From assembly GCA_020847175.1 (NCBI GenBank), contig JADLCM010000039.1:1-64000 (forward strand): a stretch of 64,000 nt of DNA. The letters are read 5' to 3'. The stretch's first letter is position 1. Each line of letters starts with the position of its first letter. Origin of the DNA: Phycisphaerales bacterium (GTDB taxonomy: Bacteria > Planctomycetota > Phycisphaerae > Phycisphaerales > UBA1924). Below are positions 1 through 8,102 of the stretch, one piece after another. The notes below the pieces were generated by a model. The model was not told the origin of the DNA. It made no database searches and saw nothing but the letters and a program-made list of their open reading frames with translations. The translations under genes and the position numbers were made by a program.

Positions 1-266
1 CCATCTGGATGCTCACCCTGCGCATCTGGCGCTACGTCGGGCTGAGTTCCTGCATCGCGGCGATCGCGCTGCCCATGCTCGCCGCGGGGGTCTTTGAAGT
101 CGCCGGCTCCTGGCGCGCCGCGTGGCCTTATCTGACCGTGACCGCCCTGATCGCCGTCATCGTCACGTACAAACACCGGGGCAACCTTCGGCGTGCCTTC
201 GCCGGAACCGAACGGCGGTTCGGTGAACGGGAGAAGCCGCCGGCCGACGCTGATGACGTGGCTTGA
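1..266 (+). CDS. plsY: Glycerol-3-phosphate acyltransferase PlsY, C-terminal end (partial)
   Basis: This is the last 88 codons of a gene that begins before the window; the reading frame is open from base 3. The segment shows two hydrophobic stretches followed by KHRGNLRRAFAGTERRFGE, which matches the usual PlsY ending (a basic HR.N..R...GTE motif after the last membrane helix). PlsY transfers an acyl group from acyl-phosphate to glycerol-3-phosphate in the inner membrane, the first step of phospholipid synthesis. The catalytic loops lie in the missing part, so the call rests on the C-terminal signature. A short inverted repeat (GGTGAC/GTCACC, 285-309) follows but lacks a T run, so it is not called a terminator. 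Confidence 0.72.
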   Translation, partial: IWMLTLRIWRYVGLSSCIAAIALPMLAAGVFEVAGSWRAAWPYLTVTALIAVIVTYKHRGNLRRAFAGTERRFGEREKPPADADDVA

Positions 267-438
267 ATCGCGCGGAGCCCCGTGGGTGACGCCTCGGGTC
301 GGTGTCACCTCGTGGTTCCAACTGCGATTCCCGGTGCCCGTGGCACCCCGCGTCTCTTGATCTCGCCCTCATGGGGCCGCAGCCGCGCATCCGCTGCCCG
401 CAGGGCATGTTGCATGCGCAGTCCGCAACGCCCGCCTC

Positions 439-855
439 TCAGGGGGGAGTGGGGGCCGCGTCAGCCGGTACGCCCGCAGGCGCCAGCGGGCTGTACGCCC
501 CGCTGCCCTCCGCGTCGAACTCCAACTCACGCACGAACACCTCGATCGGATGTTCGCGGGCCACGCTCGTAGCGATGCGCTGCTCCACCACGACCTGAGG
601 ATAAATGAACCGGGGATTCGGGCGCCGAATCGTCGCGAAGACCCGCTCGCCCCCGGGAGTCTCGGTGGTGCGGTCGATGACCACGCCCCAACCTGGGCTG
701 GGTGCCGTGAACACGAGGTGATGCACCTTCGGCTGCGAGTCGACACGCAGACCCGGTCCCTGATACGGGGTGGATGCATCGATGCTGGGGCCGGAAGCGC
801 ACCCGACCAGCAATGCTGCCGGTACCAGCGCGTGGATGAACCGGGGAAAACGCAT
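439..855 (-). CDS. Small putative lipoprotein, unknown function
   Basis: The protein has 138 residues. It begins MRFPRFIHALVPAALLVGCA, a short basic, hydrophobic signal peptide ending in a lipobox (LVGC), so it is predicted to be exported and lipidated. The mature part has no domain I recognise. It contains PGWGVVIDRTTETPGGERVF and alternating hydrophobic patterns that suggest beta structure. The ATG at 855 is chosen because it starts the signal peptide; an in-frame extension to 1212 would run antisense through the spoIID-like gene. It is divergent from that gene with 46 bases between them, so they may share a promoter region. Confidence 0.6.
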   Translation of the reverse strand: MRFPRFIHALVPAALLVGCASGPSIDASTPYQGPGLRVDSQPKVHHLVFTAPSPGWGVVIDRTTETPGGERVFATIRRPNPRFIYPQVVVEQRIATSVAREHPIEVFVRELEFDAEGSGAYSPLAPAGVPADAAPTPP

Positions 856-901
856 AAGCAGAGTCTCCAGGCGGATCGCCGCGAGTATGGTAACCCCTCC
901 C

Positions 902-2275
902 ATGACCGTGTGGCTTCGGCCCATGCCCCCGCTCACATTGATTCCCGGAGCGCTCGCAACGCTCACGGCAACGGGCGGCGCTGCGCTCGCCCTCGTGCTG
1001 CTCGCCGGCGGACCGGTGCCCGCATCGCTGACCCCACCTCCTCCGGCAGTTGATTCCGCTGCCGGGAGAGTCGTTCGGGTGAGAGTGATCCGGCGGGCTG
1101 CGGAGATCACGCTGGACGATCCCGGAGTTTGGGTCACCGTCGGCGCCGAAGGTGCCGCACAGGTCCTCCACGGGGTGCGGGCGATGCGAGCCGAAGGTGA
1201 GTTCCTTGTCATTGCGGGTGAACGGGGCGAACTCGCACACGCCGCCTCGGTGGAACTCTCCCACCCCGCAGGCGTGCGGGCGGACGGGCGGGTGCTCCCC
1301 GCGCGCCTGCGCGTCCGCGTCTCCGATCAGCGGCTTGAGGCGATCGCCGAGCTGCCCATCGAGCAGTATGTCGCCGGCGTGGTGAGCGCCGAGATGTTCG
1401 CCCACTGGCCCGCCTCGGCCCTGCAGGCCCAGAGCATCGTGGCTCGCTCGTATGCGATCCACGAGTGCGCCCGGGCAGGCGCGCGCGCCTGGCACCTCGA
1501 CGGCTCCACATCCCACCAATCCTTCACGTCGGGCCCGACTGAAGCGGCCCTGGCCGCCGCCGATCAAACTCGGGGCCTGGTGCTCCTGTACCACGGCGAA
1601 CTGCTGCGAACGTACTACTCCAGCGTGTGCGGCGGACGCGCGGCGTCGGCCGCCGACCAGTGGGGCGCAACCCGCGAAACCGCGTTCAATGATGCGCCCC
1701 CGCTTCGCGCCTGTGAGCGCCGCTGCCCCTGCGATGACGCCCCGAGGCATCGTTGGCGAGCGACGATGATGGCGACTGAGCTTCGCGACCGGCTGCGGAC
1801 GTATGGGGCGCAGAATGGGCTGCAACTCGCCGCAATCGGTACGCCCCGCACGTGTCATGTCATCGATCGCAACGAGGTCGGTCGTCCGATGCGATACCGC
1901 CTGACGGATGATGTCGGGCAGACGTTCGAACTGCGAGCCGAACCCATGCGCCTCGCGTGCAACGCGGAGCCGCGCGAGGTGGACGGTCCGGGTGCCTTCC
2001 CAGGATCGCCCGCCGCGCCCTTGCCCCCCTTTACACCGCGGTCGCGCCCAGGCCCGGCGAGCGATCCTGACGCCGATCCGTCGCTCGCGACAGTCTGGAG
2101 CAACGACTTTGAAATGCGTATCTCCCGCGGTGAAGTGACCATCGAGGGAAGAGGCTTCGGGCATGGTGTCGGGCTGTGCCAATACGGAGCCAAGGCGCTG
2201 GCGGACGACGGATGGACGGCGACTCGGATTGTCGAGCACTATTACCCCGGGGCCGTGGTGGCGCCGGCGCCCTGA
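902..2275 (+). CDS. SpoIID/LytB-domain protein (putative peptidoglycan lytic transglycosylase)
   Basis: The protein has 457 residues with an N-terminal membrane or signal segment (about residues 10-35). The SpoIID core is recognisable from IEQYVAGVVSAEM, where the Glu of SAEM matches the catalytic Glu of SpoIID, through LQAQSIVARSYAI and TYYSSVCGGR. It ends in the family's C-terminal signature GRGFGHGVGLCQYGAKALA...IVEHYYPGA. Family members cleave glycan strands lacking stem peptides; non-sporulating bacteria carry LytB-like relatives used in cell-wall remodelling. Four or more Cys around residues 255-285 and a Pro-rich insert before the C-terminal motif are unusual. ATG 902 is preferred to ATG 923 because it gives a better signal sequence; either is possible. 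Confidence 0.85.
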   Translation: MTVWLRPMPPLTLIPGALATLTATGGAALALVLLAGGPVPASLTPPPPAVDSAAGRVVRVRVIRRAAEITLDDPGVWVTVGAEGAAQVLHGVRAMRAEGEFLVIAGERGELAHAASVELSHPAGVRADGRVLPARLRVRVSDQRLEAIAELPIEQYVAGVVSAEMFAHWPASALQAQSIVARSYAIHECARAGARAWHLDGSTSHQSFTSGPTEAALAAADQTRGLVLLYHGELLRTYYSSVCGGRAASAADQWGATRETAFNDAPPLRACERRCPCDDAPRHRWRATMMATELRDRLRTYGAQNGLQLAAIGTPRTCHVIDRNEVGRPMRYRLTDDVGQTFELRAEPMRLACNAEPREVDGPGAFPGSPAAPLPPFTPRSRPGPASDPDADPSLATVWSNDFEMRISRGEVTIEGRGFGHGVGLCQYGAKALADDGWTATRIVEHYYPGAVVAPAP

Positions 2276-2689
2276 CGGACCGTTGAACAACCCGTCCGCA
2301 GCGGCAACCACCAATCTCCGGCCCGGGCTCGCGGCCTCAGCCCGTGACGATCGGATCGGTTCGCGGGCTGTCCACCGGGTCAGCAGTTCGCGTATCCCCA
2401 CGAGGTCGAGCGTCGCCAACCTGATGGCGGCCGCCTGCCCCGGTCTCCCTCGCCTCCTCCGCCGTCGGCCCGCCGGGTGCCCGCAGTCCGCGTGCTCGGA
2501 CGCGCGACTGCGGCTCCCCTTCGCACCTCCGCACACACCCCGCGACTCACCCGCCCATCCCTCGCCTGACGGCCTCCCGTGCCTCCGCCGCCGTCGATCC
2601 ACATGAAGAAGGGCCGCACTGCCCGCCCCGTGGCTTGCGCCAATACCATCAACACGCACCCCGACAGCAACCGCAAAGCAAGGATTCCC
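2276..2689. other. Gene-free stretch with one palindromic repeat
   Basis: The 414 bases between the SpoIID-like gene and the next lipoprotein gene hold no frame with protein-like composition on either strand. The only structured element seen is the 41-base palindromic repeat at 2475-2515. The base composition is C-rich on this strand. No T-tract terminator or recognisable promoter was found, although the promoter of the following gene must lie in or before its last part. Confidence 0.5.
2475..2515 (-). repeat. 41-base palindromic dispersed repeat, copy 1
   Basis: Read on the minus strand, this copy is identical to 24274-24314 except for one base in the loop. The element is an imperfect palindrome: arms beginning GCAGTC and ending GACTGC, extended by GCGCGT/ACGCG, around a six-base centre (CCGAGC here, CAGAGC in the other copy). 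Both copies sit in gene-free gaps, as REP-like elements or tethered palindromes do. The family is not named because no database could be searched. Confidence 0.75.
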
Positions 2690-3391
2690 ATGGCCTCACC
2701 CCGCAGCCTTGTGACCCCCTTCGGCCGAATCCGCTTCACGAACCCGTGCCGCACCGCAGTGGGTTCATTGGTGCTCGGCCTGCTCACGCTCCTCCTCGGT
2801 GCCTGCGGCGAGGGTTCACCCGGCGGGCCCGGCGTGGACGCACTCGCCGCCGCGTTCAAGAACGGCTCCATCATCAACGCCATGACCGAGGGCGAACGCC
2901 TCGCCTTCTCGTCGATGGGCGGCAGGGGCTTCCGGCCGCGCGGGCGCTACGTCTTTGAAGGCACCGGCGGCGTGCAATACCGCATCGTCCGCTCCGAATG
3001 GGTCGAACTCGACGCCACCGAACTCAAAGAAAAAGCCGTCGTCCGCGATGAAGTCCTCAAGCGCGTCACCGACGGCGAGATCACCGGCGTCGCCATCATC
3101 ACGCTCGAACGTCTCCCCGGCAAGAAGTTCCTCGAAGCACACGCCTCCGAACTCGTCATGGGCGGCGCCGTCAACGGCGTGCAGGTCGCCTACACCCTCG
3201 TGCGCAGCGGCAAGAACAAGTGGAACATCGCCAACGAGGAGACGCGCGGCGTCGCCCGCGGCCTCTTCAACGCCTATGACGGGCACAAAGACCTCAAGGC
3301 CGACGTGTCGCGCACCGAACTCGCCAAACGCCTCGTGACCACCGCGCCCAAGGCCCCCGCGGAGCCCGCCCCCGCCCCCCAGGGCGGATGA
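2690..3391 (+). CDS. Putative lipoprotein, unknown function
   Basis: The protein has 233 residues with a long signal peptide ending in the lipobox LLLGAC at about residue 39. The mature domain is charged and well ordered in composition. It includes RGRYVFEGTGGVQYRIVRSEWVEL cut by no breaks, TGVAIITLERLPGKKFLE, and a Lys/Ala/Pro-rich tail. I do not recognise a named family. The ATG at 2690 is chosen because GCAAGGATTCCC provides a Shine-Dalgarno-like AAGGA just upstream and because the signal peptide starts there. It lies 34 bases before ispE on the same strand and may be co-transcribed with it. Confidence 0.65.
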   Translation: MASPRSLVTPFGRIRFTNPCRTAVGSLVLGLLTLLLGACGEGSPGGPGVDALAAAFKNGSIINAMTEGERLAFSSMGGRGFRPRGRYVFEGTGGVQYRIVRSEWVELDATELKEKAVVRDEVLKRVTDGEITGVAIITLERLPGKKFLEAHASELVMGGAVNGVQVAYTLVRSGKNKWNIANEETRGVARGLFNAYDGHKDLKADVSRTELAKRLVTTAPKAPAEPAPAPQGG

Positions 3392-3425
3392 GTCGCGCAC
3401 ACCGCGCCTCGCTCTACCATCCGGC

Positions 3426-4328
3426 ATGGCCCACCCCGTGCGGCGTTCCGCGCACGCCAAGCTCAATCTCGCCCTGCGCGTCTGGCCCGCCGAATCTGCC
3501 ACGAGCGCACGCCCTGGGTGGCATCGCATCCTCTCCTGGACCGCCTGCATCGGCCTCTGCGACGACCTCGAACTGGAACCGGGCGGCGCAGCCCTCGTGC
3601 TCAACCGCACCTGGAGCGTCGACGCCCCCCTCCCCGGTCCCATCGACTGGCCCGTCGAGCAGGACCTCGTCATCCGCGCGGTGCGGGCGCTCGAATCGCA
3701 CCTCGGGCGGGCCCTCCCCTGCCGCGTAAACCTCACCAAGCGCATCCCCGCCGGGGCAGGGCTCGGGGGCGGGTCCAGCGACGCCGCGGCCGCACTCCTC
3801 GCCTGCTCCGACGCCTTCGGTCTCGGCCTCTCAGCGCAGGAACTGCGCGAACTCGGCTCGCGCCTCGGCAGCGATGTGCCTTTCTTCATCGATGACGCCG
3901 CGCCCGCCCGGCCGGCCCTCGTCAGCCACTTCGGCGACGCCCTCGAGCGGGTCGCGCCTCTGGCAGGCGACGTGACGCTCTTCATGCCCGGCGTGGCGTG
4001 CTCAACCCCCGAGGTCTACCGCGCCTTTGACGCCGCCCCCCACGGCCCGCCTCACCCCGACGAGATCCGGCGACTCCAGCACGCGGCTCGGCTCGGGCAA
4101 CCGGACGACTCGGTGCTCGTGAACGACCTCGCCGACGCCGCCTGCCGCATCGCCCCCCAGGTCGGCGAAGCCTGGCGCTGCGCCTCCCGCCTCCTCACCC
4201 CGCGGCACCTGCGGATGAGCGGCAGCGGCAGCACGCTCTGGCTCCCGGGCAGGCTCGACCCCGCGGACGAGAACCGGCTGCGCGAGGCACTCGGGCTAGG
4301 CGCGGTCGTGCACACTCACTTCACCTGA
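3426..4328 (+). CDS. ispE: 4-diphosphocytidyl-2-C-methyl-D-erythritol kinase
   Basis: IspE phosphorylates the 2-hydroxyl of CDP-ME with ATP in the cytosolic non-mevalonate isoprenoid pathway. The 300-residue length is typical. The GHMP-kinase fold is evident from AKLNLALRV (residues 11-19), the Gly-rich ATP loop PAGAGLGGGSSDA (about 108-120), LGSDVPFF (147-154) and the C-terminal MSGSGSTLW motif. All key segments are present and the gene looks intact. It precedes the flagellar cluster by 131 bases on the same strand, with no functional link to it. Confidence 0.95.
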   Translation: MAHPVRRSAHAKLNLALRVWPAESATSARPGWHRILSWTACIGLCDDLELEPGGAALVLNRTWSVDAPLPGPIDWPVEQDLVIRAVRALESHLGRALPCRVNLTKRIPAGAGLGGGSSDAAAALLACSDAFGLGLSAQELRELGSRLGSDVPFFIDDAAPARPALVSHFGDALERVAPLAGDVTLFMPGVACSTPEVYRAFDAAPHGPPHPDEIRRLQHAARLGQPDDSVLVNDLADAACRIAPQVGEAWRCASRLLTPRHLRMSGSGSTLWLPGRLDPADENRLREALGLGAVVHTHFT

Positions 4329-4459
4329 GCGCAGGTTCTGCGCGGGCAAAGTCAAAACTGCGTTCCACGCCCGGCGCGTGCCGATGGTGATGCGTCGAGC
4401 CGGGTTCCTGCGCACGCGGAGCGTGTCGTCCGGCTCGGGTCCCAGCGCGCGAGGCATGG

Positions 4460-5089
4460 ATGCCCGACGAAACGCCTGAACCGGTGAAGCCGACGAACCA
4501 GGCCGACGACTCGGCGGAAAAGATCGCCGAAGACGCACTGCGCGCCGCCGAACAGGCCGCCGGGGCCCTCAAAGCAGAAGCCGCAGCGCCCCCCGATGAA
4601 GCCGCAACCGCCGCGCTGCTGGCCGCCACCAAGGCCGCCATCGCAACGACCAAGAGCGCCGCTGCCAAGCCCGCCGCCGCTCCCGCGCCCGCTGCACCCA
4701 CGCCGCCCAAGGCAGCACCTCCGACGCAGGCATCCGCGACCAGCCCCGCGCCGACCCAGCCGACCGCCCAGGCCCTTCCTCTCGATCTCCCGACCTTCTC
4801 CCAGTCCAAGCGCATCGCCAAGCCCGAAGGCATCGGCATGCTCTCCGATGTCAACCTCGATGTGAAGATCGAACTCGGGCGCACCCGCATGTTCGTCGAA
4901 GATGTCCTTCGCCTCGGCGAAGGTTCCGTGGTCGAACTCGACCAGCTCGCGGGCGACCCCGTCGATGTCTTCGTCAACGAACGCCTCGTCGCCCGAGGCG
5001 AGGTGCTCGTGCTCAACGAGAACTTCTGCGTCCGCATCCACGAAATCGTGGACCTCACCTCAGCCGAGGTTCGCGGCAAGTCGGCGTGA
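4460..5089 (+). CDS. fliN: Flagellar motor switch protein FliN with a long Ala/Pro linker
   Basis: The protein has 209 residues, against about 100-140 in many FliN proteins. Residues 1-100 are Ala/Pro/Lys-rich and probably disordered. The C-terminal SpoA domain (about 123-205) carries the FliN signature: [22 protein letters not shown], followed by [25 protein letters not shown] and [15 protein letters not shown]. FliN builds the C-ring at the cytoplasmic base of the flagellum, interacts with FliM and the export ATPase complex, and helps set rotation direction. It heads a seven-gene string that continues with the export gate. FliM is not in the window. Confidence 0.93.
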   Translation: MPDETPEPVKPTNQADDSAEKIAEDALRAAEQAAGALKAEAAAPPDEAATAALLAATKAAIATTKSAAAKPAAAPAPAAPTPPKAAPPTQASATSPAPTQPTAQALPLDLPTFSQSKRIAKPEGIGMLSDVNLDVKIELGRTRMFVEDVLRLGEGSVVELDQLAGDPVDVFVNERLVARGEVLVLNENFCVRIHEIVDLTSAEVRGKSA

Positions 5090-5120
5090 GCAGGAGGCTC
5101 GCGCTCCCGGAGGATACTGC

Positions 5121-5987
5121 GTGCCGAGGCGGAGCCTCAGCCTGTGGATGTGCGTGGCGGCGGGCGCAATGCTCGCCGCGCGCGCCCCCGCGCAGGATGC
5201 CTTCGTCGGACCCCTCCCCCCCGACGTGCGCACGCCCGCCGACGTGCCTCCCCCCGCGCCCCTCGACGCGGGCCGCGCGCCCGGGCAGCCCGCCGCGCCG
5301 GCGCACGCCCCCGGCGCTCGTGAGAAGTCGCAGGGCCTCGGGCCCACCGCCCCCGGCGCGCGCCCCGAGGGCGCCCGCACCCCCGGGCCCGGCTCGATGT
5401 TCGACTCCATCGCGCGCACCGGCGCTGCTCTCGCCGGCGTGCTCGCGCTCGCCTTCGGCGCCCGGTGGGTCGCCAAGCGCGTGCCCCGCCTCGGAGGGGG
5501 GCTCGGCGGCTCGCTCGGCGCTGCGGGCAGGGCGCCCTCCGGCGTGCTCTCCGTGCTCGGCAGGTACCCCACCGGCGGCGGGCAGCAACTCGTCCTCCTC
5601 CGCCTCGACCGCCGCGTACTCCTGCTCTCCCAGGCCGCCGGACGCGGGCGCGGCGCCGGCCCCGCCTTCCGCACGCTCGCCGAACTCACCGACCCCGAAG
5701 AGGTCGCCGCGGTCATCGAACGCACCGAGGATGAAGGCCAGGCCTCCCTCAAGGCGCGCTTCCAGGGCTTCCTGCACCGCTTCGCAACCCCCGACGATTA
5801 CGCCGCCAACGCCGACTTCCCCTCCTCGCGCCAGGTCGTCTACGGCGAAGACGGCGACCGCGCCGAACTCCTTGACGATCGCGCACCAGCCCCCGACTTC
5901 GACGACGACCCCCGGGGCATGGATGCGCTCTCCGAGCGCCTGGCCCGATACCGCGCCGGGCGGGGAGGCGCGACATGGAGCGCCTGA
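5121..5987 (+). CDS. fliO: Flagellar biosynthetic protein FliO
   Basis: The protein has 288 residues. The start is GTG 5121, set by a strong CCGGAGGA seven bases upstream and by the signal-like N-terminus MPRRSLSLWMCVAAGAM. A Pro/Ala-rich region (25-95) precedes one membrane helix (SIARTGAALAGVLALAFGAR). After it comes a FliO-type cytoplasmic domain with APSGVLSVLGRYPTGGGQQLVLLRLDRRVLLLS split around the usual G-Q-L-V-L-L pattern. FliO helps FliP assemble into the export gate. Its end overlaps fliP by 13 bases, so translation is probably coupled. The acidic C-terminal tail is unusually long. Confidence 0.85.
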   Translation: MPRRSLSLWMCVAAGAMLAARAPAQDAFVGPLPPDVRTPADVPPPAPLDAGRAPGQPAAPAHAPGAREKSQGLGPTAPGARPEGARTPGPGSMFDSIARTGAALAGVLALAFGARWVAKRVPRLGGGLGGSLGAAGRAPSGVLSVLGRYPTGGGQQLVLLRLDRRVLLLSQAAGRGRGAGPAFRTLAELTDPEEVAAVIERTEDEGQASLKARFQGFLHRFATPDDYAANADFPSSRQVVYGEDGDRAELLDDRAPAPDFDDDPRGMDALSERLARYRAGRGGATWSA

Positions 5988-6958
5988 CACGCCCGCTCAT
6001 CGCGCTCGCCCTGGGGCTCGCGTGCTTCGCCGCCGCGCCCGCCCCCGCCCAGGAGGTCATGGGCCCGCCCGCCCCCGAGGCCGCCGGCTCCCTGCTGGAC
6101 GCCCAGGCCGCACGCGCGCTCGCCGACGCCGTGGACCGCACCGCGGATGGCCTCAACCCCCTGACCGTGCTCGATGCCGCGGGCCGGGCTCTCCCCGGCG
6201 CCGAGGCGGGCTCCTCGGGCCTCAGCGCCGCCATGACCATCATGGTCCTGCTCACCGTCATCGCCCTCGCGCCCTCCATCATGCTGATGACCACCTGCTT
6301 CGTGCGGGTGCTCGTGGTGCTCGGGCTCCTCAAGCAGGCCATCGGCACCCAGAACCTGCCCCCCACCCAGGTCACGACCGCGCTGGCCCTCTTTCTCACG
6401 CTCCTTGTCATGGGCCCGACCTGGCAACGCGTGTGGGACGAGGCCGTCGTGCCCCAGCAGCGCGGCGAAGTCGCCTCGACCGACGAACTCTGGGCACGGG
6501 CCAAGCAGCCCCTCCGCGATTTCATGTTCGACCAGATCGAGGCCACCGGCAACTGGTCAAGCCTCTACATGGTGCTCAACTACCGCGGCATCGACACCGG
6601 CAACCCCGCCGCCCTCTCGCGGGCCGACGTGGACATGACCAGCCTGATCCCCGCGTTCATGCTGAGCGAACTCAAGACCGCCTTCCTCATGGGCTTCCGC
6701 CTCTACCTGCCCTTCCTCGTCATCGACATGGTCATCGCCAGCCTGCTCATCTCCATGAGCATGATGATGCTCCCGCCCGTGCTCATCAGCCTGCCCTTCA
6801 AACTGCTTCTCTTCGTGCTCGTGGACGGCTGGCAACTCGTGGTCGGCAGCCTCATGCTCAGTTTCAGGCAGGGGGGGCCGCAGTCCGCAATGGCCCTGCC
6901 CGCCCCGGGCGACCTGTTCGCGCTCGGTGATCCGCTGCTCCGCGTGCTGGGGGCCTAG
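5975..6958 (+). CDS. fliP: Flagellar export gate protein FliP
   Basis: The protein has 327 residues, longer than the usual 245-260 because of an N-terminal extension of about 80 residues after a cleavable signal peptide. The core is unmistakable: LAPSIMLMTTCFVRVLVVLGLLKQAI split by the expected Phe-x-Arg, then TQNLPPTQVTTALALFLTLLVMGP, SLIPAFMLSELKTAF and a C-terminal pair of membrane helices with MVIASLLISMSMMMLPP. FliP forms the five-fold core of the FliPQR export channel in the inner membrane. It overlaps fliO and is followed by fliQ after 13 bases. Confidence 0.96.
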   Translation: MERLTRPLIALALGLACFAAAPAPAQEVMGPPAPEAAGSLLDAQAARALADAVDRTADGLNPLTVLDAAGRALPGAEAGSSGLSAAMTIMVLLTVIALAPSIMLMTTCFVRVLVVLGLLKQAIGTQNLPPTQVTTALALFLTLLVMGPTWQRVWDEAVVPQQRGEVASTDELWARAKQPLRDFMFDQIEATGNWSSLYMVLNYRGIDTGNPAALSRADVDMTSLIPAFMLSELKTAFLMGFRLYLPFLVIDMVIASLLISMSMMMLPPVLISLPFKLLLFVLVDGWQLVVGSLMLSFRQGGPQSAMALPAPGDLFALGDPLLRVLGA

Positions 6959-6971
6959 AGAGGAGGCGCCG

Positions 6972-7235
6972 ATGCCGGCGTACGACGACTCATCGGTGAT
7001 GCTGGTCCGCGAGATGCTCCTGATCGTCCTCAAGATCGGTGCGCCCATCCTCGTCGCCGGCATGGCCGTCGGGCTTCTCATCAGCATCGTGCAGTCCGTC
7101 ACCAGCATCCAGGACCAGACCCTCACCATCGTGCCCAAGCTCACCGTCATGGTCATCGCCGCGGCGCTCCTCATCCCGTGGATCATCCAGCGCCTCATCG
7201 ACTACGCCGCCGCCATGCTCACCTTCAGCCAGTAA
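6972..7235 (+). CDS. fliQ: Flagellar export gate protein FliQ
   Basis: The protein has 87 residues, the normal FliQ size, and two membrane helices. Motifs include VREMLLIVLKIGAPILVAG, GLLISIVQSVTSIQDQTL and PKLTVMVIAAALLIPWI, the family's conserved core. The start is ATG 6972, preceded by AGAGGAGG at a good distance. FliQ wraps around the FliP/FliR core in four copies in known export gates. It sits between fliP and fliR in the standard order. Confidence 0.96.
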   Translation: MPAYDDSSVMLVREMLLIVLKIGAPILVAGMAVGLLISIVQSVTSIQDQTLTIVPKLTVMVIAAALLIPWIIQRLIDYAAAMLTFSQ

Positions 7236-7309
7236 CCCCCGCCCCCGGCCCGCCCCGGCGCCGGGCACACGCCGCGACCGCCGCACGCACGCGAACCCAA
7301 GGAGACCGG

Positions 7310-8101
7310 TTGGGCTCGATCGAGATCATCCTGGCGCAGGTCGTGCCCTACCTGCTCGTCGCCTTCCGCCTCGCGGGGCTCATGATCTTCGCGCCCGTTG
7401 TCAGTTCCATGTCCATCCCCCCCTGGCCCAAGGCGATCTTCATCGCCATGGCCGCCGCGGCCCTCTACCCGATGGTCCCCCACGGGTGGAGTTCCGCCGC
7501 CGCCCCCACGGTCTTCTCCTTGCTGCCCGTCGTCCTCAGCGAGATGCTCGCCGGGGCCGTCATGGGGCTTGTCGCCGCACTTCCTCTCCTCTTCCTCCAG
7601 AGCGCCGGCTTCATCATCGGGCACCAGATGGGCCTCAACCTGGTCGCCTCCTACAGCCCCGACGAGGCGACGAGCGACGCCATCGGCCAGCTCCTCCTCG
7701 GCATCGGCACCTCGGGGTTCATCGTGGTCGGGGGGCTCGAGGCCCTCTTCCTCGGGCTCGCCGGCACCTTCGAGCGTGTGCCCGCGGGCTCCCTCGGGCT
7801 GGCCGATGTGCCCCTGGACGGCTTCATCGCCGCCGTGACCGCCGGCACCGAACTCGCGCTCCGCCTCGCGATGCCCGTCGTCGGCACCCTGCTCATCCTG
7901 CTCCTCGTGCTCGGCGTGCTCTCGCGCGTCGTCCCGCAGCTCAACCTCATGACCATCGGCTTCACCTTCAAGGTACTCGCCGGGCTCGCCATGCTCGCCT
8001 GGTCCATCTTCGCGGTCTCCGAGGTCGCCGGGGACGAGATCACCGCGGCACTCGTGCAAGCCCTCTCCTACGCCCGGTCGCTCGGCGCGGAGGGCCCTTG
8101 A
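7310..8101 (+). CDS. fliR: Flagellar export gate protein FliR
   Basis: The protein has 263 residues and about six membrane helices. A TTG start at 7310 is chosen because AAGGAG lies five bases upstream and the family's N-terminus begins just after it (LAQVVPYLLVAFRLAGLMIFAPV). Further FliR features are PPWPKAIFIAMAAAAL, the glycine-rich helix ending GHQMGLNLVASYSPD, and a C-terminal segment with VPQLNLMTIGFTFKVLAGL. FliR completes the FliPQR complex and templates the flagellar rod base. The stop codon lies one base before flhB. Confidence 0.95.
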   Translation: MGSIEIILAQVVPYLLVAFRLAGLMIFAPVVSSMSIPPWPKAIFIAMAAAALYPMVPHGWSSAAAPTVFSLLPVVLSEMLAGAVMGLVAALPLLFLQSAGFIIGHQMGLNLVASYSPDEATSDAIGQLLLGIGTSGFIVVGGLEALFLGLAGTFERVPAGSLGLADVPLDGFIAAVTAGTELALRLAMPVVGTLLILLLVLGVLSRVVPQLNLMTIGFTFKVLAGLAMLAWSIFAVSEVAGDEITAALVQALSYARSLGAEGP

Positions 8102-8102
8102 C

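Noticed and set aside
285..309. Inverted repeat GGTGAC/GTCACC after plsY as a terminator
   Set aside because: It has a short stem, a 13-base loop and no T run, so the evidence is too weak to call.
527..2659. A 710-codon open frame on the minus strand
   Set aside because: It is antisense to the SpoIID-like gene and runs through the palindromic repeat and a gene-free gap; it is not protein-like.
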